A stretch of DNA of 64,000 nucleotides from Pedobacter sp. WC2423 (GCF_040822065.1 NZ_CP162005.1:3968001-4032000); one strand, 5' to 3'; positions 44,042 through 52,939 are shown, counted from the first letter of the stretch. A program made the numbers and translations. The notes: generated by a model from the sequence alone, not told the origin.

Positions 44042-45415
44042 TTAATTATTCAATGGATAGGTTGCCTGATCACGCTCCAGTTCAGCAAGCGTGATTTGTA
44101 AGTCGGCCTGTGTATCGGCCATTCTCAGTTTTGCACTGGTTAGCTGATCCTGTGCGTCGATCAGTTCGAGGTATAATAACTGCCCTGCACGGTATGCTTT
44201 GAGCTGATCTCTGTAATATTTTCCAGCGAAAGACAAGCCCGAAATTGCACTTGTACAGGCGGCTTTTGCAGCCCTGTAATTGTTATAAGCCTGGGCAAGC
44301 TGCAATTTAAACGACTGCTCCGTTTCATCAATTTTCGCTGTATTTGCCTTAATATCTGACTGTGCTTGTGCCGCACGGAATTTATTTTTACCTCCTGTAA
44401 AAATGTCCCATTGCAAATTGACACCCCATAGATAATATCTTGTTTTATCGTTGACTTTAAAATCCATTCCCTGCGATCCAAGATCTATAAACGTGCTCAG
44501 CTTAGGTATCAAATTGGACCGCTGTAATTTATAATCCAGATTGCTGACCTCTTTTAAGCTACTTAATTGCTTTAATTCTTCCCGCCTGCTAATGCCCGTT
44601 GTGGTATCCGGTACAACTAACACATTGGCAATGGCAACACTGTCTATCAGAATTGCCTCCTTTAAAGGCCGGTTTAATAAGAAATTAAAATAAGCACTGG
44701 CATTGTCCACGTTACGCTGCGCATTAATTAACGCAGCATTGGTTTTTTCCTGCTCTGTCTGTGCTCTTAATAAAGCAGTCCCATTTCTAACCCCATTTTT
44801 CAGTAAACTCGTATTTACACGGATGTTTTCATCTATAAGCAATAACGCACTATGGTAAGCTTCTACTCCCTGTAAGGCTTGAAAATAGTGGTAATAAGCA
44901 GTTTTAATGTCTTTGACCAACGCTCTTTTGTAAACGTTCACCGCAGCCTGCTGGCTGCTGATCAATCGTTGTTTAATCAGTTTATTATAACGGATTTCAG
45001 CATTGATCAGCGGAAGTGATGTTCTGAGTTTAACATCATAAAAATTATCCGGGTTCAATAAAAACGATTGATTCGCTATCTGCGGATATTTAGACGAAGA
45101 AGTCAATTGATTAAGCGCACTGTAAATAGGATTGACCAGATCACCAACCGGCACATCTATTGTCCTGCCGCCCGCAGATTTGGTGTAGCTTCCTAACATG
45201 CTCACCGTAGGCAAATACATTGCCTTAGCCTCTTTCAAAGCAAACAAAGATTTTTCCAGGTCAAAGTTTTGCTGCTTCAGGCCCTGGTTCTGTCCAAAAG
45301 CCAATAAAATATAGTCATCCAGTTGCCTGCTCTGCTGTTGCGCCATGGCTGGTTTCCCTAAAATGAGCAGCCATCCAGTGAGTAGAACAGATGCTTTAAT
45401 AAATGATGTATACAT
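44042..45415 (-). CDS. TolC family outer membrane efflux protein
   Basis: A 457-residue exported protein with a signal peptide (about 1-25, ending KPAMAQ) and two efflux-protein helical repeats. It is the outer-membrane channel of the RND system. The ATG is only 3 bases from a palindrome that repeats the operator of the upstream tetR gene, so this gene appears to have its own repressible promoter in addition to, or instead of, read-through from tetR. Confidence 0.92.
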   Translation of the reverse strand: MYTSFIKASVLLTGWLLILGKPAMAQQQSRQLDDYILLAFGQNQGLKQQNFDLEKSLFALKEAKAMYLPTVSMLGSYTKSAGGRTIDVPVGDLVNPIYSALNQLTSSSKYPQIANQSFLLNPDNFYDVKLRTSLPLINAEIRYNKLIKQRLISSQQAAVNVYKRALVKDIKTAYYHYFQALQGVEAYHSALLLIDENIRVNTSLLKNGVRNGTALLRAQTEQEKTNAALINAQRNVDNASAYFNFLLNRPLKEAILIDSVAIANVLVVPDTTTGISRREELKQLSSLKEVSNLDYKLQRSNLIPKLSTFIDLGSQGMDFKVNDKTRYYLWGVNLQWDIFTGGKNKFRAAQAQSDIKANTAKIDETEQSFKLQLAQAYNNYRAAKAACTSAISGLSFAGKYYRDQLKAYRAGQLLYLELIDAQDQLTSAKLRMADTQADLQITLAELERDQATYPLNN

Positions 45416-45417
45416 AA

Positions 45418-45430
45418 TAAACAGTGTTTA
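45418..45430 (-). promoter_or_regulatory. second TetR operator, before the RND operon tolC
   Basis: The odd-centred palindrome TAAACAGTGTTTA sits 3 bases before the tolC start. Its core AACA-S-TGTT is the same as in the palindrome of the tetR promoter at 46092-46104. A repressor bound here would block transcription or initiation of translation of the pump operon. Confidence 0.65.
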
Positions 45431-45440
45431 GTAATGGGTC

Positions 45441-45463
45441 AAAAAAAAGGCCTAAGCCTTTAT
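45441..45463 (-). terminator. terminator at the end of tetR
   Basis: On the minus strand AAAGGC-TTAG-GCCTTT with T8 forms a short hairpin that includes the tetR stop codon. It separates tetR from the pump genes, so these probably use a second promoter. Confidence 0.65.
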
Positions 45464-46063
45464 GGAAAATAAATATTCTTCTATCGCCTGATGCAAAATT
45501 TCAGGAACTGAAGCTTCTTCTGGGATCATCACCTTTAAACGGCAGCGAAGATTTAAAGAAACCAGTCCATGCGCCATAGACCAGATTTGCAGTGCCGCCT
45601 GGTTTGCATCTTTAAAAATTAACAGTTCTGCCTGGATACATTCATGAATACAATCAATCAGATAATTAAAAGTAGCATCACCATTATCTCCATGAACAGT
45701 TTCATCGACGTTGGTAGGCGCCCTGATGATAAACATCAGATCGTATAGCTCCGGGTTAGCCAAACCAAAAGAAACATAGGTTTTACCTAGTTGCTCCAGC
45801 TTTTCCAGCGGATCCGTACTGGTCACATTTTGCCTGAATGCTTCTAATAACTTCAGATAAGCTTGCCCCTGAACTTCAAAGAGTAACTCATCTTTATCTT
45901 TATAATATAAGTAAATAGTGCCGGGGCTGTATTCAATAGCGTCGGCGATATTACGGATAGAAGTTTTCGCATAACCATCCTCCAGGAACATTTTCATGGC
46001 CGCAGTAGTGATCATCGTTTTCATCTCTTCCCTTTCCCGCTCTTTTCTCTCTGATATACCCAT
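45452..46063 (-). CDS. TetR/AcrR family transcriptional regulator
   Basis: A 203-residue repressor with an Arg/Glu-rich start and a TetR helix-turn-helix (about 14-60: MFLEDGYAKTSIRNIADAIEYSPGTIYLYYKDKDELL) and a C-terminal ligand domain (PF13305-like). It precedes the TolC/adaptor/RND genes. A 15-bp palindrome lies inside its own promoter spacer and a related one before tolC, which marks it as the probable repressor of both units. The inducing compound is unknown. Confidence 0.93.
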   Translation of the reverse strand: MGISERKEREREEMKTMITTAAMKMFLEDGYAKTSIRNIADAIEYSPGTIYLYYKDKDELLFEVQGQAYLKLLEAFRQNVTSTDPLEKLEQLGKTYVSFGLANPELYDLMFIIRAPTNVDETVHGDNGDATFNYLIDCIHECIQAELLIFKDANQAALQIWSMAHGLVSLNLRCRLKVMIPEEASVPEILHQAIEEYLFSIKA

Positions 46064-46082
46064 ATCCTTAAATTATACCGTA

Positions 46083-46115
46083 CAAATGTACTGAACACTG
46101 TTCAGCAAATCCAAA
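46083..46115 (-). promoter_or_regulatory. promoter of tetR with embedded operator
   Basis: On the minus strand TTTG (46112-46115), 21 bases and TACATTTG (46083-46090) form a full Bacteroidota promoter. The spacer holds the 15-bp palindrome CTGAACACTGTTCAG (46091-46105), placed between the two elements as expected for autorepression. Confidence 0.75.
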
Positions 46116-46151
46116 TAAATACTTAAATATTTTCAAAACAGGCTCAAACAA

Positions 46152-46184
46152 GAAAAGGAGGCTCTTTTCAGGCACCTCCTTTTC
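46152..46184 (-). terminator. terminator after the AhpD-like gene
   Basis: Perfect 10-bp arms (46152-46161, 46175-46184) with a GGAGG core, followed by T-rich sequence on the minus strand, 17 bases past the stop. Confidence 0.65.
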
Positions 46185-46200
46185 AATAAATTGGTTAATT

Positions 46201-46785
46201 CTAGTAAAGGATCTTACCAGCAGAAGTAACGATTGAAGCAATACGGATCGCATCAAATACACGTTCTTCAGTCGCTCCCAAAGCCAGAATAGATTCTTCA
46301 TGTGCATTTACACACATTTCACAACCGTTTACAGCTGAAACTGCTAAACTCATTAATTCAAAAAATTCTTTACCAGTTACCGGGTTGCCCATCAATTGCA
46401 TTCTTACACGTGCAGGCATACGGGTATACTTCTCTTTTGCCGTAAAGTGACGGAAACGATAAAGTACATTGTTTAAAGCCAGTAAAGAAGCACAACCAGC
46501 CGCTTCAGCGATTTCTTCTGCTGTCGCTTCTTTTTGCTGCGCATGCTTCTCGAAGAAATCAGTTAATACTTTGTTGTTGTTATTAATTGCAATACTTAAA
46601 CCCAGTAAAGCACATTCTTTTTCAGTCATATGTGCTGAAGTCAGGGTACTGCTGAAATTTAATTTTAAGTCACGTACATATCTTGAATTACCTTTTTCCA
46701 GTAAATGGATACTTTCGTTTCTATAGCCTTCGTTCAGACCTGCAAGGGCTAATAATTCTTCTATGGTTTCAGTACTTTCACTCAT
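46201..46785 (-). CDS. alkylhydroperoxidase AhpD-like protein (carboxymuconolactone decarboxylase family)
   Basis: A 194-residue all-helical protein with the redox motif CEMCVNAHEE (CxxC followed by His) near 156-165, the AhpD signature. In mycobacteria AhpD passes electrons to the peroxiredoxin AhpC; here an AhpC-type gene lies directly upstream. The first half repeats the fold without the cysteines, as usual. A terminator-like hairpin sits between the two genes, so only part of the transcripts may reach this gene, and the ratio of the two proteins would be set there. Confidence 0.88.
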   Translation of the reverse strand: MSESTETIEELLALAGLNEGYRNESIHLLEKGNSRYVRDLKLNFSSTLTSAHMTEKECALLGLSIAINNNNKVLTDFFEKHAQQKEATAEEIAEAAGCASLLALNNVLYRFRHFTAKEKYTRMPARVRMQLMGNPVTGKEFFELMSLAVSAVNGCEMCVNAHEESILALGATEERVFDAIRIASIVTSAGKILY

Positions 46786-46837
46786 TTTTTTATGATTTAA
46801 AGCTGCCTTTAGCTTAAAAAGCAGCTGCTGTGGATAT

Positions 46838-46873
46838 AAAAAACCCCTGCAAAATGCATTTACAGGGGTTTTT
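46838..46873 (-). terminator. intercistronic terminator between ahpC-type and ahpD-type genes
   Basis: Perfect 11-bp arms with a CCCC/GGGG core and A/T-rich edges, with a small inner TGCA symmetry. It lies 43 bases past the peroxiredoxin stop and before the AhpD start. Confidence 0.8.
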
Positions 46874-46915
46874 ATGAATTAAACCCTGTTTAAAAATAAA
46901 CAGGAATTTCAAAAA

Positions 46916-47461
46916 TTAAACTGTTAAAGTTGCTTCACCTTTTTCCCAGTTACAAGGACAAAGTTCGTCAGTTTGTAAAGCATCAAGTACTCTTAATACT
47001 TCTTTTACGTTACGTCCAACACTTAAGTCATTTGCACTGGCCCAACGGATAATTCCTTGTGGATCAATGATGAAAGTTGCACGGTAAGCGATTTTTTCTG
47101 TTGGCTCTAAAATATCAAGCGCTTCAGCTAATGATTTAGAAGTATCAGCAAGCATTGGGAATTTTAAACCACGTAAATCATCATGGTTGTGTCTCCATGC
47201 CAAATGCACATTTTCTGAATCTGTAGAAGCACCGATTAAAGTAGTGTCACGGTCACGGAATTCACCGAAATTAGCGTTGAATTCAGCGATTTCAGTTGGA
47301 CAAACAAAAGTAAAATCTTTTGGCCACCAAAACATACAAGTCCATTGGTTGTTCTCATTTACTAAAGTTTCAGAAGTTAATGTTTCAAACTCTTTTCCTT
47401 TTTCTATACTAACTACAGCTGGTTTTGAATAAGCTGGAAATTGTTCACCTATATTAATCAT
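46916..47461 (-). CDS. peroxiredoxin, AhpC type
   Basis: The start was set at the ATG of MINIGEQFPAYS (47461); an upstream TTG frame starts inside the promoter. The 181-residue thioredoxin-fold enzyme has the peroxidatic Cys in FVCPTEI (FWWPKDFTFVCPTE) and a resolving Cys near the end (DELCPCNWEKGE), so a two-Cys mechanism. It reduces hydrogen peroxide and organic peroxides. Its partner is probably the AhpD-like protein encoded next rather than an AhpF, which is not seen here. Confidence 0.93.
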   Translation of the reverse strand: MINIGEQFPAYSKPAVVSIEKGKEFETLTSETLVNENNQWTCMFWWPKDFTFVCPTEIAEFNANFGEFRDRDTTLIGASTDSENVHLAWRHNHDDLRGLKFPMLADTSKSLAEALDILEPTEKIAYRATFIIDPQGIIRWASANDLSVGRNVKEVLRVLDALQTDELCPCNWEKGEATLTV

Positions 47462-47482
47462 AATGTTCTTTTTTTCGTTGTG

Positions 47483-47513
47483 CAAAAATACATCAATATT
47501 GCCTCTTTATCAA
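47483..47513 (-). promoter_or_regulatory. promoter of the peroxiredoxin gene
   Basis: On the minus strand TTG (47511-47513), 20 bases and TATTTTTG (47483-47490) match the Bacteroidota consensus. The -7 box overlaps the spurious upstream TTG start and fixes the ATG at 47461. Confidence 0.65.
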
Positions 47514-47601
47514 TACTATTGAAAAGATAACAGATACTTAATATTGATGGCCCCATAGACAAAAGCTATACACATAAACCAAAGAATCAGCCTGCTCTAT
47601 T

Positions 47602-49950
47602 TTAATTCTTTAACGTCCTTTCAAACAGCTTAAAGATCCTTTTGTATTCATCTGTCCAGCTCGAAGACTGCACAAATCCATGGTCTTCAACAGGATAAAC
47701 AGCCAGATCCCATTTGTTTTTGCCCAATTCGATCAAACGCTGACTCAAACGGACTATATCCTGGAATTGTACATTTTCATCCACCATGCCATGGCACATC
47801 AATAAATCTCCTTTTAAACCTTCGGCAAAATAGATTGGAGAGCTGCGCCTGTAAGCCAGTGAATCATTAACTGGTTCGTTCAGAATGTTGGAAGTATAGC
47901 TATGGTTATAATGCGCCCAGTCCGTTACCGAACGTAGTGCTGCGCCAGAAGCAAAAACATCAGGCTCATTAAATAAGGCCATCAAAGTAATAAACCCACC
48001 ATAAGAACCGCCATAAATACCTACATGCTGCGGGTTTACCTGGTACTTGTCTACCAGCATTTTTACGCCATCTACCTGATCCGTTAAATCTTTACCACCC
48101 ATATGACGGTAAATACCTGTACGATGGTTTCTGCCGTATCCGGAACTCGCTGTATAATCGATATCAATTACTGTATAGCCATTATCTGCAAGCAGGTTAT
48201 GGAACATATATTCCCGTGAGTACTGACTCCACCAGTAATGTACATTCTGTAAATAGCCCGCACCATGCACAAATACTACCGCAGGATGATTCGCAGCAGG
48301 CTTTAAAGCCGGATAAACCCGCGCATATACCTCATCGCCATACCTGTTTTTAAAAGAAACCAGATCCGGTTCTCTCCATGGATAAGCTTTAAACTCCGCA
48401 GAAGGGGATTCAGTTACCTTAATTGCTTTAGCCCCTGGCTTATTCGCCTGAATATAAAGCTCCCAGGGCTTGTTCATGTAAGAATAATTAATAGCCAGCC
48501 ACTGTTCATCAGGAGATAAAATAACTTCATTTCCACCTTTCATACTGGTAATTTTAATGGGTGTACCACCATTCACGCTTACTTTATAAAAATGCGTAAT
48601 GCCTGGATGCGCTATATTTCCAGTGAAATAAAAGGTTTGTTTATCTTTAGCTAAAGAAAGATTTTTCACTTCCCATTTTCCGCTGGTGAGTTGACGCTTA
48701 AACCCGTTAGAGACATCAGCAACATATATATGCGCATATCCGCTTGCCTCACTTTGAAAATATACATGCTGGTTGTCTGTCCATCCCAAATTATCAGAAT
48801 TGATACCAGGCCCGCCAACCCATGCTTCATCGCGTTGTCTGTCCAGAAGAGTTAAATCCCCTGTAGCTGCATCCAGCTTCAAGATCCAGCGATCTTTATT
48901 ATCCTGTGATTCTGCTGTTAAAACAGCCACTGTACCCGCAGCATTCCAAATGGGCGCTGATAAATTGACTTTCCTGTCTTCATTTTTCTTAACTGCCGCT
49001 TGTTGCTCCTTTGGATAATCTTTCAGATAGTCTGGCAGGTCTTTAATGCCAGGGATCTTTGTGAGCTGAATCTTATAAACAGTATCCCTTTGCTGATCAT
49101 AGATAAAATTCTCATAAGCCGGTAAAGGCTCTCCTACCTTGGTTCTGCCAGGAATATCTTCAGTATATCCGGATGCGGTCACAAAATTCGGGACAATCGT
49201 TTCTCTGCCTTCCTCCGCCTGAAGCTTCAGCCTGTAGTTGATATAACGCCCATCCGGACTGATCACTAAATTACTCAATTGCTGGTTCCCCAATTCAATT
49301 GCCCTTAAAGATTTATCCTCTCCATACTGGCCTTTCTTTTTAGCCAGCCTGAAAGCTTCCTGCTTTTTCTTGCTTTTAAGTACTTCAAAGAGTCCATCCT
49401 GTTCGGTTTTTAGCCAGCTGTCCTGCGCATTTTTAACCGCAGAAGTCTTTTTTCCGGAAACAAAATTGGTCAGCTGCTTCAACTCTGAAGTATTTAGGTT
49501 GAGCGCATATAAATTATTTCCCTTTTGAAAAGCAATCGTCCCATCGTTTAAAAAAACAGGATTACGCTCCGCTTCCAGAGTATTTGTTAATCTGCGCCGC
49601 TGTTTTGTTTTAAAAACATACAGGAATAAATCACCCGATTTTTCAATCAGGCCCAAACTACGGTCTTTATTATAAATATAGTTACCTATACTTTCCTGAT
49701 CAGCCAGTTTATCCGTCGTCTTTACTGGTTTTCCAGCAGAAATGTCAACTTTATAAGACTCATTATTCTCTTTATTTTCAGGGTTCCATTTGAAATAAAT
49801 TGTTTTACTATCACCAGACCAGTGGTAATCAGATGGAGAAACACCCAGCCATTTCTGGTCACGCATAATACTTTCTACAGTTAAAACAGGTTTTTCCTGA
49901 GCCTGCACGATGCTGGGACCCAATAAAAATAAGAGGCAGAATTTCTTCAT
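47602..49950 (-). CDS. S9 family peptidase (dipeptidyl-peptidase IV / prolyl oligopeptidase type), exported
   Basis: With the ATG of MKKFCLLFLLG (49950) the protein has 782 residues and a clean signal peptide ending SIVQAQ; a longer frame begins at 49995 but adds a basic leader before the signal. The N-terminal two thirds form a beta-propeller (repeated strands such as LTSGKWEVKNLSL), the C-terminal third an alpha/beta hydrolase with GIYGGSYGGF (nucleophile Ser), a downstream Asp and the His in VEDHGFVQ. It trims dipeptides, often after proline, from peptides in the periplasm. Monocistronic. Confidence 0.93.
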   Translation of the reverse strand: MKKFCLLFLLGPSIVQAQEKPVLTVESIMRDQKWLGVSPSDYHWSGDSKTIYFKWNPENKENNESYKVDISAGKPVKTTDKLADQESIGNYIYNKDRSLGLIEKSGDLFLYVFKTKQRRRLTNTLEAERNPVFLNDGTIAFQKGNNLYALNLNTSELKQLTNFVSGKKTSAVKNAQDSWLKTEQDGLFEVLKSKKKQEAFRLAKKKGQYGEDKSLRAIELGNQQLSNLVISPDGRYINYRLKLQAEEGRETIVPNFVTASGYTEDIPGRTKVGEPLPAYENFIYDQQRDTVYKIQLTKIPGIKDLPDYLKDYPKEQQAAVKKNEDRKVNLSAPIWNAAGTVAVLTAESQDNKDRWILKLDAATGDLTLLDRQRDEAWVGGPGINSDNLGWTDNQHVYFQSEASGYAHIYVADVSNGFKRQLTSGKWEVKNLSLAKDKQTFYFTGNIAHPGITHFYKVSVNGGTPIKITSMKGGNEVILSPDEQWLAINYSYMNKPWELYIQANKPGAKAIKVTESPSAEFKAYPWREPDLVSFKNRYGDEVYARVYPALKPAANHPAVVFVHGAGYLQNVHYWWSQYSREYMFHNLLADNGYTVIDIDYTASSGYGRNHRTGIYRHMGGKDLTDQVDGVKMLVDKYQVNPQHVGIYGGSYGGFITLMALFNEPDVFASGAALRSVTDWAHYNHSYTSNILNEPVNDSLAYRRSSPIYFAEGLKGDLLMCHGMVDENVQFQDIVRLSQRLIELGKNKWDLAVYPVEDHGFVQSSSWTDEYKRIFKLFERTLKN

Positions 49951-50055
49951 TAATTTAAACTTAGCCCGCAATTTATAAAAAAAAACAAGCCTCATACACT
50001 GCCTTAAAAGAACGTTTTACAAATGTTACAGGACATCATTTCGATTGAACAGCAG

Positions 50056-50883
50056 CTAACCAATCCGTACAGAAGTCATCGTCAAAGAACCACCAACAGC
50101 CTTATCGTTGAAAAGCACAACTTCTTCTTTGTCATTTTGTAAGCCTAAGGTATATAATAACGGCAAATAGTGTTCTGGTGTCGGAATGGCGAGCATAGCT
50201 GCTTTACCCAGGTTTTGATAAGCCATTAGCGGCTGATGCTCTTTATTCAGAATCAGTGATTTGAACTGCTCATTGATTTCAAGTGCCCAGTCATATCCCC
50301 CGCCGTTTATCATTTCCCAATTCATCATCCTCAGGTTATGAACCATATTACCGCTGCCCATAATCAATACTCCTTTCTTGCGGAGCTGATAAAGTTCAGC
50401 AGCCAGCTCATAATGTGCTTTTGGATCTTTCGTATAATCGATACTCAATTGTAACACAGGAATATCAGCCTTTGGAAACATATGCTGTAATACTGTCCAT
50501 GCTCCATGATCCAGTCCCCAGTCATGATCTAAAACCACGTCTGTACTGGTCATCAGCTTTGCCGTCTCTGCGGCCAGCAAAGGACTGCCTGGTGCAGGGT
50601 ATTCGACATCAAATAAAGCTTGCGGGAATCCACCGAAGTCATGGATCGTTTTCGGAAAGTTCATGGCAGTAACCGCTGTTCCCCTGGTAAACCAGTGTGC
50701 CGAAACTACAATAACCGCTTTAGGAACAGGCATGGTACGACCCATATCAGCCCATTTCTGACTAAATTCATTGTCTTCTATCCCATTCATTGGTGAACCG
50801 TGACCAATAAACAAAACAGGCATCAGTACGTCCTGAACAGGAAGATTTCCTGTTAAATTTTTAAGCTCTGATAAGTTTGCCAT
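50056..50883 (-). CDS. class III extradiol dioxygenase, 4,5-DOPA-dioxygenase-like (YgiD)
   Basis: A 275-residue enzyme of the LigB superfamily. Metal-binding and catalytic histidines are in LFIGHGSPMNGIEDN, VSAHWFTRG, DWGLDHGAWTVL and GSGNMVHNLR. This matches the YgiD/4,5-DOPA extradiol dioxygenase group (about 260-275 aa), which opens catechol rings with Fe or Zn; the true substrate in bacteria is unknown. No other aromatic-catabolism gene is nearby. Monocistronic, with a terminator from the next unit upstream. Confidence 0.9.
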   Translation of the reverse strand: MANLSELKNLTGNLPVQDVLMPVLFIGHGSPMNGIEDNEFSQKWADMGRTMPVPKAVIVVSAHWFTRGTAVTAMNFPKTIHDFGGFPQALFDVEYPAPGSPLLAAETAKLMTSTDVVLDHDWGLDHGAWTVLQHMFPKADIPVLQLSIDYTKDPKAHYELAAELYQLRKKGVLIMGSGNMVHNLRMMNWEMINGGGYDWALEINEQFKSLILNKEHQPLMAYQNLGKAAMLAIPTPEHYLPLLYTLGLQNDKEEVVLFNDKAVGGSLTMTSVRIG

Positions 50884-50895
50884 AATTTTTAAGCT

Positions 50896-50938
50896 AAAAA
50901 AGGGGTTATCTAAGCATTTACCTGCTTAAACAACCCCT
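50896..50938 (-). terminator. terminator after the YceI-family gene
   Basis: Arms 50901-50916 and 50923-50938 pair with a GGGG/CCCC core, about two weak positions, and a T5 run on the minus strand (50896-50900), 20 bases past the YceI stop. Confidence 0.75.
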
Positions 50939-50958
50939 CTTTAGTTTAAACAAGAATA

Positions 50959-51531
50959 TTATTTAGCCTGAACGAATTCCAGGTTTAATTCAATTTTGAT
51001 GTCTTTAGCGACTGCCATTCCACTTGGATCATATTTAATGTTATAATCTAAACGGTTAACTGTGGTAGTAGCGTGAAAGCCCGCTCTTGTATTTGCCTGC
51101 TGATCTTTAGCTATACCGCCATAAATAACATTGAATTTCACGTCTTTCGTTACGTCACGGATAGTCAGTTTACCAGCAAGTTCATAATTATTATCTTTCA
51201 ATTTCCTGAAAGACGAACCCACAAAAGTCATCGTTGGATATTTCGCTGCATTGAAGAAATCATCTGTTTTTAAATGATTATCTCTCATCTCAACACCAGT
51301 TGTAACACTGTTTACATCCACAGTGAAGTTGATTTTAGCATCTGTTAAATCCGGTTTAGCCGCATCAATTGTGCCTTCAAATTTCTTGAACGACCCATTT
51401 ACAAAAGAGATCCCCAAATGTTTAACTTCAAAATTAATAAAGGTATGCATCGGGTCTGCAGACCACTTTGTTTGTGCAAATGATGCTGTGCTGATAGAAG
51501 CGACAAGCAGAAATAAAAATATCTTTTTCAT
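50959..51531 (-). CDS. YceI family lipid-binding protein, exported
   Basis: A 190-residue exported protein with signal peptide (about 1-19, ending TASFAQ). The YceI lipocalin-like barrel (PF04264) is marked by KWSADPMHTFINFEVKHLGIS at the start, the EMRDNHLKTDDFFNAAKYPTMTFVG centre and GFHATTTVNRLDYNI near the end. Members bind isoprenoid-type lipids in the periplasm. It lies 76 bases downstream of the metal cluster genes in the same direction but has its own promoter-like box. Confidence 0.92.
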   Translation of the reverse strand: MKKIFLFLLVASISTASFAQTKWSADPMHTFINFEVKHLGISFVNGSFKKFEGTIDAAKPDLTDAKINFTVDVNSVTTGVEMRDNHLKTDDFFNAAKYPTMTFVGSSFRKLKDNNYELAGKLTIRDVTKDVKFNVIYGGIAKDQQANTRAGFHATTTVNRLDYNIKYDPSGMAVAKDIKIELNLEFVQAK

Positions 51532-51556
51532 AAATGTTGTGTTTTAAATAACTATA

Positions 51557-51564
51557 CAAACATA
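51557..51564 (-). promoter_or_regulatory. -7 box of the YceI-family gene
   Basis: The minus strand reads TATGTTTG, an exact TAnnTTTG element 25 bases before the ATG. The closest TTTG is only 13 bases upstream, so the -33 part is weak. Confidence 0.42.
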
Positions 51565-51607
51565 TAGGGAATTATGGCAAAAACCCTTGATGTATGATAA
51601 GAAATAT

Positions 51608-52120
51608 TTAGTTCTTTTCAAGCGTATCTTTCACAGTACCACAGTCGTACATTTGGCTCCCATAATAAGGATTCTGTATTTCTTTCACTTCATTCAGCCA
51701 GCTTAATTTACCCATTGGACAATATTGAACAAAGGCTTCCTGATTATTCAGCTTCAACCCTTTTGCTAATCTGATAAACGCAGTACTGATCCCTTCAAAA
51801 CTTTTACGCTGACCTTTCAGGTCATTACTTTTGCTTAGTGCCACTGCTTTCTGCTGAATTACTGCCGATTCGGACATCCATAACAGGTGTTGTTTGGTAT
51901 CCTTAAATCCTTTGTGCGGAACTTCTCTGACCGCGGTTTGTAATGCCAGCGCCAATTTTGGAGCTTCGTCCGGTTTATCCGTAGCCAATACATTCTTTAA
52001 AGCATAATAGCTTTTTAAAGTCTGGTTAAATTTACCAGACACGTCAGTTTTCTGCGCAAGCGCAGGTTGTACAAATGTCCCTGAAAACAGGACTAAACTT
52101 AAAATTACTGTCTTCATCAT
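51608..52120 (-). CDS. exported DUF3347 protein, probable metal-binding
   Basis: A 170-residue exported protein with signal peptide (about 1-22, ending PALAQ). The C-terminal segment VQYCPMGKLSWLNEVKEIQNPYYGSQMYDCG is diagnostic of DUF3347 (PF11827), which in Bacteroidota also forms the tail of CusB-like copper adaptors and is thought to bind copper through its Cys and Met residues. It follows the outer-membrane protein gene by one base and belongs to the metal cluster with the HMA protein. Copper is inferred from family context. Confidence 0.87.
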   Translation of the reverse strand: MMKTVILSLVLFSGTFVQPALAQKTDVSGKFNQTLKSYYALKNVLATDKPDEAPKLALALQTAVREVPHKGFKDTKQHLLWMSESAVIQQKAVALSKSNDLKGQRKSFEGISTAFIRLAKGLKLNNQEAFVQYCPMGKLSWLNEVKEIQNPYYGSQMYDCGTVKDTLEKN

Positions 52121-52121
52121 A

Positions 52122-52931
52122 TTATTTTAAAACGTTAAAGAAATTAAACTCTGCACGTACCAGGTACATGTTTTTATTATATCTGCCAGCCATATCACCT
52201 GCTACCTGAAATCTGTATCCCAGATCTATACGTGTTCTGCTATTTAGAATGACCTGTAAAGCGGGTGCAAGATCAAGGTAAGACCTTCCGTTTGCCGGAT
52301 TTGTTTTACCCAGCATTTCAAAGTAAACATTGAAATTTGGCTGATTATAGTTTTTATAAACGAATGGAAGCACCAGGTATCCGGAAGATAAACTATACCC
52401 AATCATCTGATCAGGCTTTAAGGTCCCTGTTACCTGCTGGCTTTTTACGTCAAAAGCTTTAGTATAGCTTAGAGTACCCGATAAAGCCAGTTTATGAAGT
52501 AGCTGAGTTACGACTATACCACCCTGAACTCCGCTATTATCACCTTCCAGATTGATATCTTCTGTATAAGCTGGCCGTTTACTGGTACTTACCCTGCCAA
52601 ATACCGCAGCACGCAAATGCCGCTGCGTATCATCGATAGAAAGGAAACGATATTTTGTATAAACGCTCCCTCCTTCCAGCCTGTATTTGCCATCCATATC
52701 AGAAAAGAATCCCTGGAAGTGTGTCATCAGGTTTTTATTAAAGCTAAACATCACTTCAGGGATAGTTCTGTTTCCACCTCCGTTAAAGATCCCTTCATTA
52801 GTAATCCTGACCCCGATAGATTTGGCTGCCATATTACTTGCCGGTTCGGTAAAAACATATAATTCCTGTGCACCTGAACGCAAGCTTCCGCCCAGCAGAA
52901 AAACGACTGCTGCTAATTGAATAAACTTCAT
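52122..52931 (-). CDS. outer-membrane beta-barrel-like protein of the metal cluster
   Basis: A 269-residue exported protein with signal peptide (about 1-21, ending RSGAQ). The rest is a series of alternating amphipathic strands ending in an aromatic strand (YLVRAEFNFFNVLK), as expected of an outer-membrane barrel of 10-12 strands. No named family is recognised with certainty; similar genes accompany HMA and DUF3347 genes in Bacteroidota. It lies 8 bases after the HMA gene and 1 base before the DUF3347 gene, so it is in the same transcript. Its function is unknown, perhaps metal export or sensing at the outer membrane. Confidence 0.72.
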   Translation of the reverse strand: MKFIQLAAVVFLLGGSLRSGAQELYVFTEPASNMAAKSIGVRITNEGIFNGGGNRTIPEVMFSFNKNLMTHFQGFFSDMDGKYRLEGGSVYTKYRFLSIDDTQRHLRAAVFGRVSTSKRPAYTEDINLEGDNSGVQGGIVVTQLLHKLALSGTLSYTKAFDVKSQQVTGTLKPDQMIGYSLSSGYLVLPFVYKNYNQPNFNVYFEMLGKTNPANGRSYLDLAPALQVILNSRTRIDLGYRFQVAGDMAGRYNKNMYLVRAEFNFFNVLK

Positions 52932-52939
52932 TCTTATGG

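Noticed and set aside
46068..46307. 79-codon minus-strand frame between tetR and ahpD-type genes
   Set aside because: It overlaps the C-terminal part of the AhpD gene in another frame and then runs through a terminator hairpin and the tetR promoter.
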